This document shows positions 34,697 to 43,169 of a stretch of 61,064 nt of DNA, piece after piece (positions within the stretch are counted from its first letter, which is position 1; each line of letters begins with the position of its first letter). Location: assembly GCA_964423095.1 (NCBI GenBank), contig CAYRDI010000006.1:1-61064 (forward strand), written 5' to 3'. The position numbers and the translations under genes are program-made. The notes under the pieces were generated by a model. It saw only the letters and a list, made by a program, of their open reading frames with translations, was not told where the DNA came from and searched no databases. Source of the stretch: Micavibrio_A sp964423095 (lineage in GTDB: Bacteria > Pseudomonadota > Alphaproteobacteria > Micavibrionales > Micavibrionaceae).

Positions 34697-36997
34697 ATGG
34701 GTTCCCAAGAACGTACGAAATTTGAAAATCCGGTTGTTGAATGGATCGATTCCCGTCTGCCGGTCTTCACGCTGATGCAAAAGGAATACGGTGTTTTTCC
34801 GACGCCGCGGAATTTCAATTATTTCTGGAATTTCGGAGCCATCGCCATGGTGATGCTGGTCACGATGATTTTGACCGGCGTGACATTGGCCATGCATTAC
34901 AACCCGAGCACGGGCGGCGCGTTCGATTCCGTTGAACGTATTATGCGCGATGTGAACTTTGGTTGGCTGATCCGTTATATGCACGCCAACGGCGCATCGT
35001 TCTTCTTCATCGCCGTTTATATTCACATCTTCCGCGGCCTTTTTTACGGATCGTATAAGGCGCCACGGGAATTGCTCTGGATTCTCGGCATGGTTATCTT
35101 CCTTTTGATGATGGCAACCGCGTTCATGGGCTATGTTTTGCCGTGGGGTCAGATGTCTTTCTGGGGCGCAACGGTGATTACGAACCTGTTTTCGGCCATT
35201 CCGTTGGTGGGGGATTCCATCGTGACGTTGTTGTGGGGCGGTTTTTCCGTCGATAACCCGACCCTGAACCGTTTCTTCGCGCTTCACTACCTGCTGCCCT
35301 TCGTTATTTTCGCCGTGGTCTTCCTCCATGTCTGGGCGTTGCATGTGACAGGCTCCAACAATCCGCTCGGCATCGATGTGAAGGGGCCGCAGGACACGCT
35401 GCCCTTCCATCCGTACTACACGATGAAGGATACGGCGGGCGTTCTCTTCTTCCTGATGATCTACGCCATGTTCACGTTCTTCATGCCGAATGCGCTGGGT
35501 CACCCGGACAACTACATTCCGGCCAATCCGTTGGTAACACCGCCGCACATTGTTCCCGAATGGTACTTCCTGCCGTTCTACGCCATCCTGAGGGCTTTCA
35601 CGTTTGATGTCAGCCTGTACATGGCGGCCACGCTCGTTCTGATCGGGTTTCTTGTCTATGATTTCTGCTGGACGAAAACGCCGGGCAATACGCTGGGCCG
35701 TATCCTGGGCAAGGTGAAAGGCTCCATCGGTCTTGGCGATGCGCCGGTAAAGGTTGGCTATGGCGTGATGGTGGCTGGTGTTGTCGTTCTCGGTATTCCG
35801 ACCTTCCTTCTGGCCTTCTGCCGCGAAATCGAAAGCCTGAAACCCTTGATCGAACAGATTCCGCTTGAAAAGGTCAGCCTGATGCCGGCCAAACTCGGCG
35901 GCGTTCTGTCCATGTTCGGTTCGATCGCGTTGCTGTTCCTGCTGCCGTTTATCGACAGACATCCAGTGCGCAGTGCCGTTTTCCGCCCCTGGTTCCGCAT
36001 GGCCGTTCTGGCTTTGCTGGTGGTGTTCGTGATACTCGGAATTTGCGGGTCCAAACCGGCCGAGGGTCTGTGGGTGCCGCTGGCGCAAAGCATGATGCTG
36101 GCGTATTTCTCATTCTTCCTCGTCTTTGTGCCGTTCTTCAACAACAACGAACCGGTTCAAAAGCTGCCGAGCAGCATTTATGAATCCGTTATCGCGGGAC
36201 ACAAATCCGTCGTGCTGGCACTGGTGCTGGCGGGGCTGGTGGCTTTTGCGCCGACAGCTTCGATGGCCGCAGAAGGAGAGGGGCATGAGTCTTCTTCCTC
36301 CGCGCACGAAAAAATTGTGTTGCCGAATATCGACTGGTCTTTTTCCGGGCCGTTCGGGACGTATGACCGTGCCGCGCTTCAACGTGGGTTCCAGGTCTAC
36401 AAGCAGGTTTGTTCGGCTTGCCATTCGATGAAACGTGTGGCGTACCGTAACCTTTCCGCCCTTGGCTATTCCGAAGACCAGATCAAATCCGTGGCCGGCG
36501 AATATACCGTGACGGACGGGCCGGATGACGAAGGCGAAATGTTCGAACGTCCAGCACGCCCAAGCGATCATTTCAAATCTCCGTACGCCAACGACAATGT
36601 GGCCAAGGCATCCAACAACGGTGCGCTGCCGCCCGATCTGTCCCTGATCGTCAAAGCGCGTCAGGGCGGGCCAAACTATGTTTACGGCATTCTCACAGGT
36701 TATCGTGAACCGCCGGCCGGGTTTGAACTGGCAAACGGTCAACATTACAATAAGGTGATGGCCGGCCATAAAATCGCCATGCCCGCACCTTTGGCCGACG
36801 GTGCCGTGACCTATGATGACGGCACGCCCGGCACTGTGGATCAGTATGCCCGCGATGTTGTTCAGTTTTTGAACTGGGCTTCGGAGCCGGAAATGGAGGC
36901 CCGCAAGCAAATGGGAATCAAGGTTTTGATTTTCTTGGGTATTTTCTTTGTCCTGATGTACAAGGTGAAGAAGAAAATCTGGGCAAAAGTTCATTAG
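34697..36997 (+). CDS. fbcH: Fused cytochrome b / cytochrome c1 of the bc1 complex (FbcH type)
   Basis: One 766-residue frame encodes both subunits. Residues about 1-440 are cytochrome b with its haem-ligand His residues in helices MHANGASFFFIAVYIHIFRG and FALHYLLPFVIFAVVFLHVW, and the quinol-site motif PEWYFLPFY. After further helices, an internal signal-like helix (about 500-524, ending TASMA) leads into cytochrome c1 with the haem-attachment site CSACH, a Met ligand candidate in AMPAPL, and a C-terminal membrane anchor. Such fusions are known in Bradyrhizobium and relatives, where the precursor is cleaved after translocation. No internal stop or frameshift is seen. Confidence 0.95.
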   Translation: MGSQERTKFENPVVEWIDSRLPVFTLMQKEYGVFPTPRNFNYFWNFGAIAMVMLVTMILTGVTLAMHYNPSTGGAFDSVERIMRDVNFGWLIRYMHANGASFFFIAVYIHIFRGLFYGSYKAPRELLWILGMVIFLLMMATAFMGYVLPWGQMSFWGATVITNLFSAIPLVGDSIVTLLWGGFSVDNPTLNRFFALHYLLPFVIFAVVFLHVWALHVTGSNNPLGIDVKGPQDTLPFHPYYTMKDTAGVLFFLMIYAMFTFFMPNALGHPDNYIPANPLVTPPHIVPEWYFLPFYAILRAFTFDVSLYMAATLVLIGFLVYDFCWTKTPGNTLGRILGKVKGSIGLGDAPVKVGYGVMVAGVVVLGIPTFLLAFCREIESLKPLIEQIPLEKVSLMPAKLGGVLSMFGSIALLFLLPFIDRHPVRSAVFRPWFRMAVLALLVVFVILGICGSKPAEGLWVPLAQSMMLAYFSFFLVFVPFFNNNEPVQKLPSSIYESVIAGHKSVVLALVLAGLVAFAPTASMAAEGEGHESSSSAHEKIVLPNIDWSFSGPFGTYDRAALQRGFQVYKQVCSACHSMKRVAYRNLSALGYSEDQIKSVAGEYTVTDGPDDEGEMFERPARPSDHFKSPYANDNVAKASNNGALPPDLSLIVKARQGGPNYVYGILTGYREPPAGFELANGQHYNKVMAGHKIAMPAPLADGAVTYDDGTPGTVDQYARDVVQFLNWASEPEMEARKQMGIKVLIFLGIFFVLMYKVKKKIWAKVH

Positions 36998-37064
36998 TTC
37001 AGTAAATATTCATATTAAGGCGTTTACTATAATCCTTTGATGGAATAGAGACGGGATCAGGTTT

Positions 37065-37337
37065 TTGTCGGTATCGAAGCAACAGATACGAAACCTTTTG
37101 ATTCAAGCAAAGGTGATGCAATTCTTTGCTGATATTTTTGCTGTCTTCGGGATATTCCTGTTTGTTTACATCTATCTGTCACGGTTCCAGAACAACCCGA
37201 TGGCGGCCCTTCACGACCCGTTTTTCATTGTGACCGTGTTGCTTCCCTTCATTCCCGCCGCCGTCATGGCCTATATCGCGGCAAAGAAACGGCGCGAAAT
37301 CCGCACCCTCCTTGAAGAAACCCAAAAGTCGGCCTAA
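37065..37337 (+). CDS. 90-aa two-helix membrane protein
   Basis: A small protein with two hydrophobic helices (VMQFFADIFAVFGIFLFVYIY and FFIVTVLLPFIPAAVMAYIA) and a basic C-terminus (KKRREIRTLLEE). The start is probably the TTG at 37065 after a weak AGG; an ATG at 37116 is an alternative. A TATAAT at 37028-37033 may be its -10. It lies 10 bases before DUF924 and may be co-transcribed with it. Function unknown. Confidence 0.55.
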   Translation: MSVSKQQIRNLLIQAKVMQFFADIFAVFGIFLFVYIYLSRFQNNPMAALHDPFFIVTVLLPFIPAAVMAYIAAKKRREIRTLLEETQKSA

Positions 37338-37347
37338 TATCCTTTTT

Positions 37348-37899
37348 ATGAAAGATATTCAAAAGGATGTGCTTGATTTCTGGTTTGAACAGACCCAGCC
37401 CGCCCAGTGGTTTCAGGTCAATCCCGCGTTTGACCAGGAGATTCTGGAAAGATACGCCGACGGGTATGATCTGGCCTCCCGCGGTGTTTATGACGACTGG
37501 AAAAATTCTTCCGATGGTTGCCTTGCGCTTTGTCTTCTGCTCGACCAGTTTCCACGCAATATGTTTCGCGGCACGCCAAAGGCCTTCGCGACGGACGGCA
37601 AGGCGTTGGTGATGGCCAAGTACGCGTTGGCCAAGGGGTTCGATCAAGTATTAACCCCGATCAAACGCCGCTTTTTGTACTTGCCGTTCGAACACAGCGA
37701 AAACCTGAACGACCAGCGCAAATGCGTCGAGTTGTTCGATAAAATGAAAAAGGACGATCCGTTGGGATATGATTATGCGATGCGCCACCTGAAAGTCATC
37801 GAACAGTTCGGCAGGTTCCCGCACCGCAATAAAATTCTATCCCGTACGAATACGCCCGAAGAGGAAGACTACCTTGCCCAATCGGGTGCAGGCTTCTAA
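37348..37899 (+). CDS. DUF924 family protein
   Basis: A 183-residue helical protein with the DUF924 hallmarks: VLDFWFEQTQPAQWF near the start, LALCLLLDQFPRNMFRGTPKAFATD in the middle, and YLPFEHSENL with an FPHRNKILSR ending. The fold is TPR-like; no activity is established to my knowledge. The ATG at 37348 is chosen over an upstream in-frame start inside the preceding gene. It probably shares a transcript with the Na/Pi transporter gene downstream. Confidence 0.85.
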   Translation: MKDIQKDVLDFWFEQTQPAQWFQVNPAFDQEILERYADGYDLASRGVYDDWKNSSDGCLALCLLLDQFPRNMFRGTPKAFATDGKALVMAKYALAKGFDQVLTPIKRRFLYLPFEHSENLNDQRKCVELFDKMKKDDPLGYDYAMRHLKVIEQFGRFPHRNKILSRTNTPEEEDYLAQSGAGF

Positions 37900-37929
37900 C
37901 ATGGATGAATCGTTAAGGAGATTCATCCC

Positions 37930-39636
37930 ATTACACCTTCGCTTGTCCTTTTAAACATCATTGCCGGCGTCTGCCTCCTCTTATGGGGTGTGGCGTTGTT
38001 GCGCCTTGGTGTGACGCGCGGTTTCGGGGCGGAGCTGCGCCGGTTTTTATCTGTTTGCGCGGGGAATCGCTTAAAGGCGTTTTTTGCGGGGCTCGGAATG
38101 ACCACGCTCTTGCAAAGTTCGATGGCGACGACCTTGATCGTGACGGCGTTCGCGGGGCAGGGGCTGGTGAATGCCAGTACGGGGCTCGCGATCATCCTTG
38201 GGGCCGATGTCGGCACCACGTTGGTGGCACAGGCTTTCTCGATGGACCTTTCCAGGCTGATGCCCATTTTAATGGTCATGGGATATATCGCTTACAGCAT
38301 GGAGCATTCCGGGCGTATCAAGAATGTCGGACGCATTTTGATCGGCATTGCGCTGATGTTGCTGGCACTGGGATTGATCCGGAACGGCGCTGCCCCGTTG
38401 AAAGAATCCGAGACGTTGCCCTTGATTTTGGGGCCGGTTTCCAAAGATCCGTTTTTTGCCGTTTTACTCGCCTGTCTTTTGACATGGATTGCGCATTCGT
38501 CCCTGGCCATTGTCTTGTTGTTGATGTCATTGGTCGCGGGCGGTGTTTTACCTTTGGTGGTCGGGATCTACATGGTGTTGGGGGCCAATATCGGCGGTAC
38601 GATCGCGCCGTTGATCGCCACCTTGCGTGACAATCCTGATGCCATGCGTATTCCTTTGGGGAATATGTTGATCCGGATTGTGGGGGTTTTGACCGTAATA
38701 CCGTTTATTGGATTTGCATTGCCCCATCTTGAAAATCTTCATGCGGACCATGCGCGGCAGATTGTCAATTTTCACACTGGTTTTAATATTCTGCTCGCGG
38801 TTGTGGCACTACCACTGACGGGGGTATTGAACAAGCTGCTCAAGGCGGCATTGCCCGACCGGCCCGTGGTGGATGATCCAGGCCGCCCGAAATATCTGAA
38901 CGACAAGGATCTGGATATGCCTTCCGTCGCGCTGGCCTCTGCCGCCCGCGAAACGCTTCGCATGGGCGACGTTATCCAGAAAATGCTCGAAGATACATTG
39001 ATCGTTCTCAAAAAGAACGATGAAAAGCTGCTCGCCAAAATCAAAGAAGAAGACAACACGGTCGATAAAATCTATTACAACGTCAAAAATTATATGGCGC
39101 GGCTGAGCCAAGAATTCATGTCGCCCGAAGAGGCACAGCGTTACGTGCAGATTTTGACGTTTTCAACGAACATCGAACATGTGGGCGATGTGATCGATAA
39201 AAACCTTATGCCGCTCGCGCAAAAGAAGATCAAGAACCAGAACCACTTTTCCGATGCGGGCTTTCAGGAAATTGAAGCCATGCACCGCCTTGTCCTTGAG
39301 AGCGTACAGCTCGCACAATCCTTGTTTATTTCCGGCGACATTGATTCCGCGCGGCGTTTGATCGAAGGCAAGGAAATCATCCGACAGGCGGAAATCGATG
39401 GCATGGCCACGCACATCCAGCGTCTGCGCGGCGGAGTTCCCGAAACCATTGCCACCAGTTCATTGCACCTTGATATTATCCGCGATTACCGCCGTATCAA
39501 CACCTATATCTGTACGGTGGCGTTCCCGTTGCTCGAAGAAAAGGGCGAAATCCGTAAATCAAGACTGCGCAAACCCAAAAAGGATGATGCCAAGAATACG
39601 GGAGGCAGCGATGACAACCTATCAAAAGATAATTAA
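37930..39636 (+). CDS. Na+/Pi-cotransporter family protein with PhoU-like tail (apparent ATT start)
   Basis: A 568-residue protein: about eight membrane segments with the duplicated QSS motif (TTLLQSSMATTLIV, then WIAHSSLAIVLLLM) and GADVGTT/GANIGGT repeats (residues 1-310), then a cytoplasmic PhoU-like helical domain (about 330-520). It should import phosphate with sodium. The conserved first helix (ITPSLVLLNIIAGVCLLLWG) is encoded only if translation begins at ATT 37930, nine bases after AAGGAG (37915-37920). The first standard start in frame, GTG 37990, would remove most of that helix. The frame is closed by TGA at 37906-37908. It overlaps the dehydrogenase gene by 26 bases. Confidence 0.85.
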   Translation: MTPSLVLLNIIAGVCLLLWGVALLRLGVTRGFGAELRRFLSVCAGNRLKAFFAGLGMTTLLQSSMATTLIVTAFAGQGLVNASTGLAIILGADVGTTLVAQAFSMDLSRLMPILMVMGYIAYSMEHSGRIKNVGRILIGIALMLLALGLIRNGAAPLKESETLPLILGPVSKDPFFAVLLACLLTWIAHSSLAIVLLLMSLVAGGVLPLVVGIYMVLGANIGGTIAPLIATLRDNPDAMRIPLGNMLIRIVGVLTVIPFIGFALPHLENLHADHARQIVNFHTGFNILLAVVALPLTGVLNKLLKAALPDRPVVDDPGRPKYLNDKDLDMPSVALASAARETLRMGDVIQKMLEDTLIVLKKNDEKLLAKIKEEDNTVDKIYYNVKNYMARLSQEFMSPEEAQRYVQILTFSTNIEHVGDVIDKNLMPLAQKKIKNQNHFSDAGFQEIEAMHRLVLESVQLAQSLFISGDIDSARRLIEGKEIIRQAEIDGMATHIQRLRGGVPETIATSSLHLDIIRDYRRINTYICTVAFPLLEEKGEIRKSRLRKPKKDDAKNTGGSDDNLSKDN

Positions 39637-41113
39637 GGACAACGGATTGTCCGGCCTGACCAAGGGCGATTTGCCGGTTTACACGCCGATTGATGGCAGC
39701 CTGATCGGCAAGGTTCAAACGCACAAGGTTTCGGATGTCAATGTGATGGTCAAGCGCGCGGCGAAAGCCTTTTCCGCATGGCGAACCGTTCCGGCACCGG
39801 TGCGCGGGGAATTGGTGCGGTTGCTGGGCGAAGAACTACGCGCGAACAAGGATGCGTTGGGGAAACTGGTCACGCTGGAGGCCGGAAAAATCCTGTCCGA
39901 AGGTTTGGGCGAAGTGCAGGAAATGATCGATATTTGCGATTATGCCACGGGATTGTCGCGCCAGCTTTACGGTTTGACCATCGCCTCCGAACGTCCGGGT
40001 CACCATATGCGCGAAAGCTGGCAACCGCTGGGCCCTGTCGGTGTCATATCGGCATTCAACTTTCCTGTGGCGGTATGGTCGTGGAATGCGGCGATTGCGT
40101 TTGTGTGCGGCGATCCGGTGATCTGGAAGCCATCGGAAAAAACACCTTTGACGGCAATGGCGTGCGCGAAGATTTTTGAGACCGCTGTTAAAAAATTCAA
40201 AAAGGCGGGACACGAATGCCCGGATCACCTGTTACAGGTTTTGATCGGGAAAGGCGATGTGGGGCAGGCCTTGTCCGCCCATAATGGCGTGCCGTTGATC
40301 AGCGCGACGGGCAGCACGCGCATGGGCCGTGCGGTGGCGCAAACCGTGTCTGCGCGGCTTGGTCGTTCCTTACTGGAACTTGGTGGAAACAATGCCATGA
40401 TCGTGTGCCCGTCCGCGGATATTGATATGGCCGTGCGCGCAATTTTGTTCGGGGCCGTTGGCACGGCGGGACAGCGTTGCACGTCCTTGCGCCGTTTGAT
40501 CGTGCATGAGGATGTAAAGGCAAGACTGTTAAAGCCTTTGAAGAAGGCCTATGAATCTGTCCGGATCGGCAATCCGTTGGAAAGTAAAACACTGGTTGGC
40601 CCGTTGATCGACGGGGCCGCGTATGAAGGCATGCAGGCGGCCTTGAACGATGCAAAGCTGGCGGGTGGAAAAATCCTGACCGGTGGCGTGCGTAAAAAAA
40701 CGAAGGGCGGATTTTATGTATCACCCGCGATTGTCGAAATGAACGCCCAGACGGATGTAGTGATGCATGAAACCTTCGCGCCTATTTTATATGTGATGAC
40801 GTATAAGAAATTCGAAGACGCCATCGCCCTGCAAAACGATGTCCCGCAAGGATTGTCTTCGTGCATTTTCACAAAGGATGTGTGCGAAGCCGAAAGATTT
40901 TTATCCGCGAGCGGAAGCGATTGCGGCATTGCCAATGTCAATATCGGGCCGAGCGGGGCGGAGATCGGCGGCGCATTCGGCGGCGAAAAGGAAACGGGCG
41001 GCGGCCGCGAAAGCGGATCGGATTCATGGAAATCCTATATGCGCCGGCAAACCCAGACAGTGAATTATTCCACGCACCTGCCGCTCGCGCAGGGGGTCGT
41101 TTTCGACGTGTAG
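39611..41113 (+). CDS. ALDH7-type aldehyde dehydrogenase (alpha-aminoadipic semialdehyde / piperideine-6-carboxylate dehydrogenase)
   Basis: A 500-residue NAD(P)-dependent dehydrogenase. The catalytic Cys lies in GTAGQRCTSLRRLIVHE (about residue 290) and the general base Glu in LELGGNNAM (about 257); the nucleotide loop is SATGSTRMGRAV. The GQRCTSLRR form is typical of ALDH7/AmaB enzymes that oxidise alpha-aminoadipic semialdehyde in lysine breakdown. GGGAGG five bases upstream marks the ATG at 39611, inside the end of the transporter gene. No other lysine-degradation gene is near. Confidence 0.88.
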   Translation: MTTYQKIIKDNGLSGLTKGDLPVYTPIDGSLIGKVQTHKVSDVNVMVKRAAKAFSAWRTVPAPVRGELVRLLGEELRANKDALGKLVTLEAGKILSEGLGEVQEMIDICDYATGLSRQLYGLTIASERPGHHMRESWQPLGPVGVISAFNFPVAVWSWNAAIAFVCGDPVIWKPSEKTPLTAMACAKIFETAVKKFKKAGHECPDHLLQVLIGKGDVGQALSAHNGVPLISATGSTRMGRAVAQTVSARLGRSLLELGGNNAMIVCPSADIDMAVRAILFGAVGTAGQRCTSLRRLIVHEDVKARLLKPLKKAYESVRIGNPLESKTLVGPLIDGAAYEGMQAALNDAKLAGGKILTGGVRKKTKGGFYVSPAIVEMNAQTDVVMHETFAPILYVMTYKKFEDAIALQNDVPQGLSSCIFTKDVCEAERFLSASGSDCGIANVNIGPSGAEIGGAFGGEKETGGGRESGSDSWKSYMRRQTQTVNYSTHLPLAQGVVFDV

Positions 41114-41143
41114 GTGCGTTTGTAAGGGGCCGAGTCCCGCATC

Positions 41144-41159
41144 TTAACGTATGCTTAAC
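41144..41159. promoter_or_regulatory. CtrA-type binding box
   Basis: TTAA (41144-41147), 7 bases, TTAAC (41155-41159), an exact CtrA motif. It lies 31 bases after the dehydrogenase stop and about 140 bases upstream of the promoter of the DUF465 gene. The surrounding 264-base gap also holds a small palindrome (41190-41203) and that promoter; I see no further gene in it. Confidence 0.45.
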
Positions 41160-41300
41160 GCATCTTATGGTAACTTTAAGAAATGTGGGCCGGAAGATTC
41201 CGGGCGGCGTTCTTGTGTTCAAAGGGTTTGAAAAGACAGACAAAAACACGTTTTGATTTCCTGACGGGTTTTTGTAATTAAATTTCCTTCCAATGACAGT

Positions 41301-41330
41301 TTGCGCAAGCCTGTTTCCTGTGCCTATAAT
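41301..41330 (+). promoter_or_regulatory. Promoter of the DUF465 gene
   Basis: TTGCGC (41301-41306), 18 bases, then a perfect TATAAT (41325-41330), 47 bases before the ATG. The -35 match is moderate. Confidence 0.5.
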
Positions 41331-41377
41331 TTAAAGACACCAAACATTCAAACCTGTCGTTCGAAAGGAGATCGCCT

Positions 41378-41545
41378 ATGCCTAACACATCTGCGTCCCA
41401 TCTTGAGGCTTTGCAATCGAGACATCGCGCTCTGGCTCACAAGATCGAGCTGGAACAATCAAGACCGGGATCCAGCGAATGGTATATCAAGGCTCTGAAG
41501 CGGCAAAAGCTCCACCTGAAGGAGCAAATAGAAGGGGTTGGATAA
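41378..41545 (+). CDS. YdcH/DUF465 family small helical protein
   Basis: A complete 55-residue gene with its own promoter, a strong ribosome binding site (GAAAGGAG, 7 bases before the ATG) and a terminator. The product is a helical hairpin: SHLEALQSRHRALAHKIELE, a Pro-Gly-Ser turn, then IKALKRQKLHLKEQIE, matching DUF465 (YdcH). Members are abundant small cytoplasmic proteins without an agreed role. Confidence 0.85.
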   Translation: MPNTSASHLEALQSRHRALAHKIELEQSRPGSSEWYIKALKRQKLHLKEQIEGVG

Positions 41546-41576
41546 CAACCGTTCATTCCCGAAACGGAATGAAAAA

Positions 41577-41607
41577 AGCGGCCCTTTTCGGGGCCGCTGT
41601 TTTTTTG
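41577..41607. terminator. Terminator between the DUF465 gene and trcR
   Basis: An 8-bp perfect stem (41577-41584 with 41591-41598) is followed by GTTTTTTT. Six A residues before the stem serve as a T-run for leftward transcription from trcR. A second inverted repeat (about 41552-41573) lies just ahead. Confidence 0.8.
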
Positions 41608-41620
41608 AAAAGATAGACGC

Positions 41621-42322
41621 TTATTCGCCTTTGCTTCCACCCGTGTTGGACAGGAAGTTTGAAAAATCGAACCCGCTGAAAATACCTTCTTTCGGGTTTC
41701 TTTCTTCGGGTTCTGGTTGTGCGTTCTGTTGTTGCTGGGCGGCGCGTTCGGCCTTGACCTGGGCCGGGTCTTTTCCTTGCGCGCGCAGGCCTTTTTCCGA
41801 TGCTTTTTCCAGTTCCATATAGGTGCAAAGACCAAGATCCGCCGGATGGCGCGGCTTGATGTTCGCGCTGTTCGGGTGCGTGCGGTCGCGCACGGACTGG
41901 ATGGTTGGCTTCGTGGTCCCGACCAGCTTGGTGATCTGCGCATCCGAAATTTCCGGATGGTTTTTGATGATCCAGGCAATGGCATCCGGTTTGTCGGAGC
42001 GTTTGGATACAGGCGTGTATTTCGGGCCTTTGGCGCGAACCTTTACGGCGGGGAGGTCTTTGCGCGGGCGCAGGACTTTCATTTTGTATGTCGGATCGGC
42101 TTTTGCCTTTTCCAGTTCGGCGGCATCCAGTTCATGATGTTTAACCGGATCGCGGCCGACGATACCACGGCCAACTTCTTCATCGGCAATCGCCTTGATT
42201 TCAATGACGTGCAGGCCGGTAAAATCCGCGATCTGTTCGAATTCCAGGGCGGTGTTGTCAATAAACCATACGGCCGTTGCCATCGGCATGACCAGCACGG
42301 GTGCATCTTGTGTTTTGCTCAT
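41621..42322 (-). CDS. trcR: Cell-cycle transcriptional regulator TrcR (DUF1013)
   Basis: A 233-residue protein with the DUF1013 core (VLVMPMATAVWFIDNTALEFEQIADFTGLH, GIVGRDPVKHHEL, then a helix-turn-helix-like segment ISDAQITKLVGTTKPTIQSVRDRTHPN). The family is confined to alphaproteobacteria and includes TrcR. The C-terminus is Gln/Glu-rich and ends in a short hydrophobic Phe-rich motif (FSGFDFSNFLSNTGG). The ATG at 42322 is preferred over one six codons upstream. It shares a divergent region with the DUF1192 gene. Confidence 0.85.
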   Translation of the reverse strand: MSKTQDAPVLVMPMATAVWFIDNTALEFEQIADFTGLHVIEIKAIADEEVGRGIVGRDPVKHHELDAAELEKAKADPTYKMKVLRPRKDLPAVKVRAKGPKYTPVSKRSDKPDAIAWIIKNHPEISDAQITKLVGTTKPTIQSVRDRTHPNSANIKPRHPADLGLCTYMELEKASEKGLRAQGKDPAQVKAERAAQQQQNAQPEPEERNPKEGIFSGFDFSNFLSNTGGSKGE

Positions 42323-42493
42323 TCTTTTCTCCACTCGCAAGACATAGGGGATCGGTGCCGAAACGCCCCATTCGTTTCAACCTGTTTGACATCCAAAAAT
42401 GTCGGGGAACGCAGTCACTATAATGGCCGAGGCTTAAAAAGCAAGGAAATTTCCACTCTTGGCGAAAAAGTCCGGTTTTGCTAGGGTTCGCCT

Positions 42494-42676
42494 ATGTTTG
42501 ACGATGATTTGGACCCAAAAACCAAGACCCCGAAAAAGAAAAACCTCGAACCCATGTCGGTGGACGAGATTGCCGCCTATATCGAGGCTTTAAAAGCTGA
42601 AATCATTCGTGCCGAGGCTGAAATGGCAAAGAAAAAAGCCTATGCCAGCGCGGCTTCGTCCTTCTTCAAAAGCTGA
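42494..42676 (+). CDS. DUF1192 family small protein
   Basis: A 60-residue protein with the DUF1192 pattern: acidic/Lys-rich N-terminus, MSVDEIAAYIEALKAEI, RAEAEMAKKKAYASAASSFFKS. It is a short helical protein typical of alphaproteobacteria, role unknown. A TATAAT at 42419-42424 probably forms the -10 of its promoter; the TTGACA at 42386-42391 is too far away to pair with it. Confidence 0.85.
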   Translation: MFDDDLDPKTKTPKKKNLEPMSVDEIAAYIEALKAEIIRAEAEMAKKKAYASAASSFFKS

Positions 42677-42765
42677 TTTTTGATATTCTCCAAGACCCTT
42701 GCCATGGCCATGGGGCGGCGGTAAGGTATGCAGCTGTTTTTAAACCGTAACGAAAGGCCTGTGTG

Positions 42766-43158
42766 ATGGAAGATATTGAACAAAGACTGCGCGAAAGCAC
42801 GGATGCCTGTATCAAAGCGCTGGAACACTGGATCAAACAGGAAAAGAGTTTGGAGAGCCGCGAATCCCTGATGGAGGCGATGCACGAAGTGCGTAAGGTC
42901 GTTTCCCGTATGGAAATCGAAATCGCGATCAGTGAACGCGACCGCCTCGGGTCTCGCCCCATTCCGATTCCTCCGCACAGATCGTCCCGCAAAGGACCCG
43001 GTGAGGAGATGGATGGCGGCGACATGGATATGGGTGATGCCCAACCGCGTCAGGGTGGGGGCGGCGGTGGCCGCAACAATAACCGTCCGCGCCGTCCGAT
43101 GAACCGCGGGAACAATGATGGTAACGGGAATTCCAACCCCGGCAATCAGGCGCAATAA
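42766..43158 (+). CDS. 130-aa protein with Gly/Asn/Arg-rich tail
   Basis: Residues 1-65 are helical and charged (MEDIEQRLRESTDACIKALE, then EVRKVVSRMEIEIAISERDR). Residues about 75-130 are low complexity: Met/Asp/Gly-rich, then six Gly in a row followed by Arg/Asn/Gly/Pro (RNNNRPRRPMNRG). Such tails often bind RNA or form condensates, but that is inference. A GTG precedes the ATG directly, and the ATG is taken as the start. No family recognised. Confidence 0.6.
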   Translation: MEDIEQRLRESTDACIKALEHWIKQEKSLESRESLMEAMHEVRKVVSRMEIEIAISERDRLGSRPIPIPPHRSSRKGPGEEMDGGDMDMGDAQPRQGGGGGGRNNNRPRRPMNRGNNDGNGNSNPGNQAQ

Positions 43159-43169
43159 ACCCGCCAGTC

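Noticed and set aside
33806..36088. A 760-codon open frame on the minus strand opposite petA/fbcH
   Set aside because: It is an antisense shadow of the well-supported trmL, petA and fbcH genes, and its low-complexity His/Gln-rich translation has no family features.
37901..37954. A 17-codon frame beginning ATGGATGAA just before the Na/Pi transporter
   Set aside because: No ribosome binding site of its own, and the AAGGAG inside it is placed for the ATT start. A leader-peptide role cannot be excluded but has no support.
41190..41203. A short palindrome in the gap before the DUF465 gene
   Set aside because: A 6-bp stem with a 2-base centre and no T-run; too small to call a terminator or operator.
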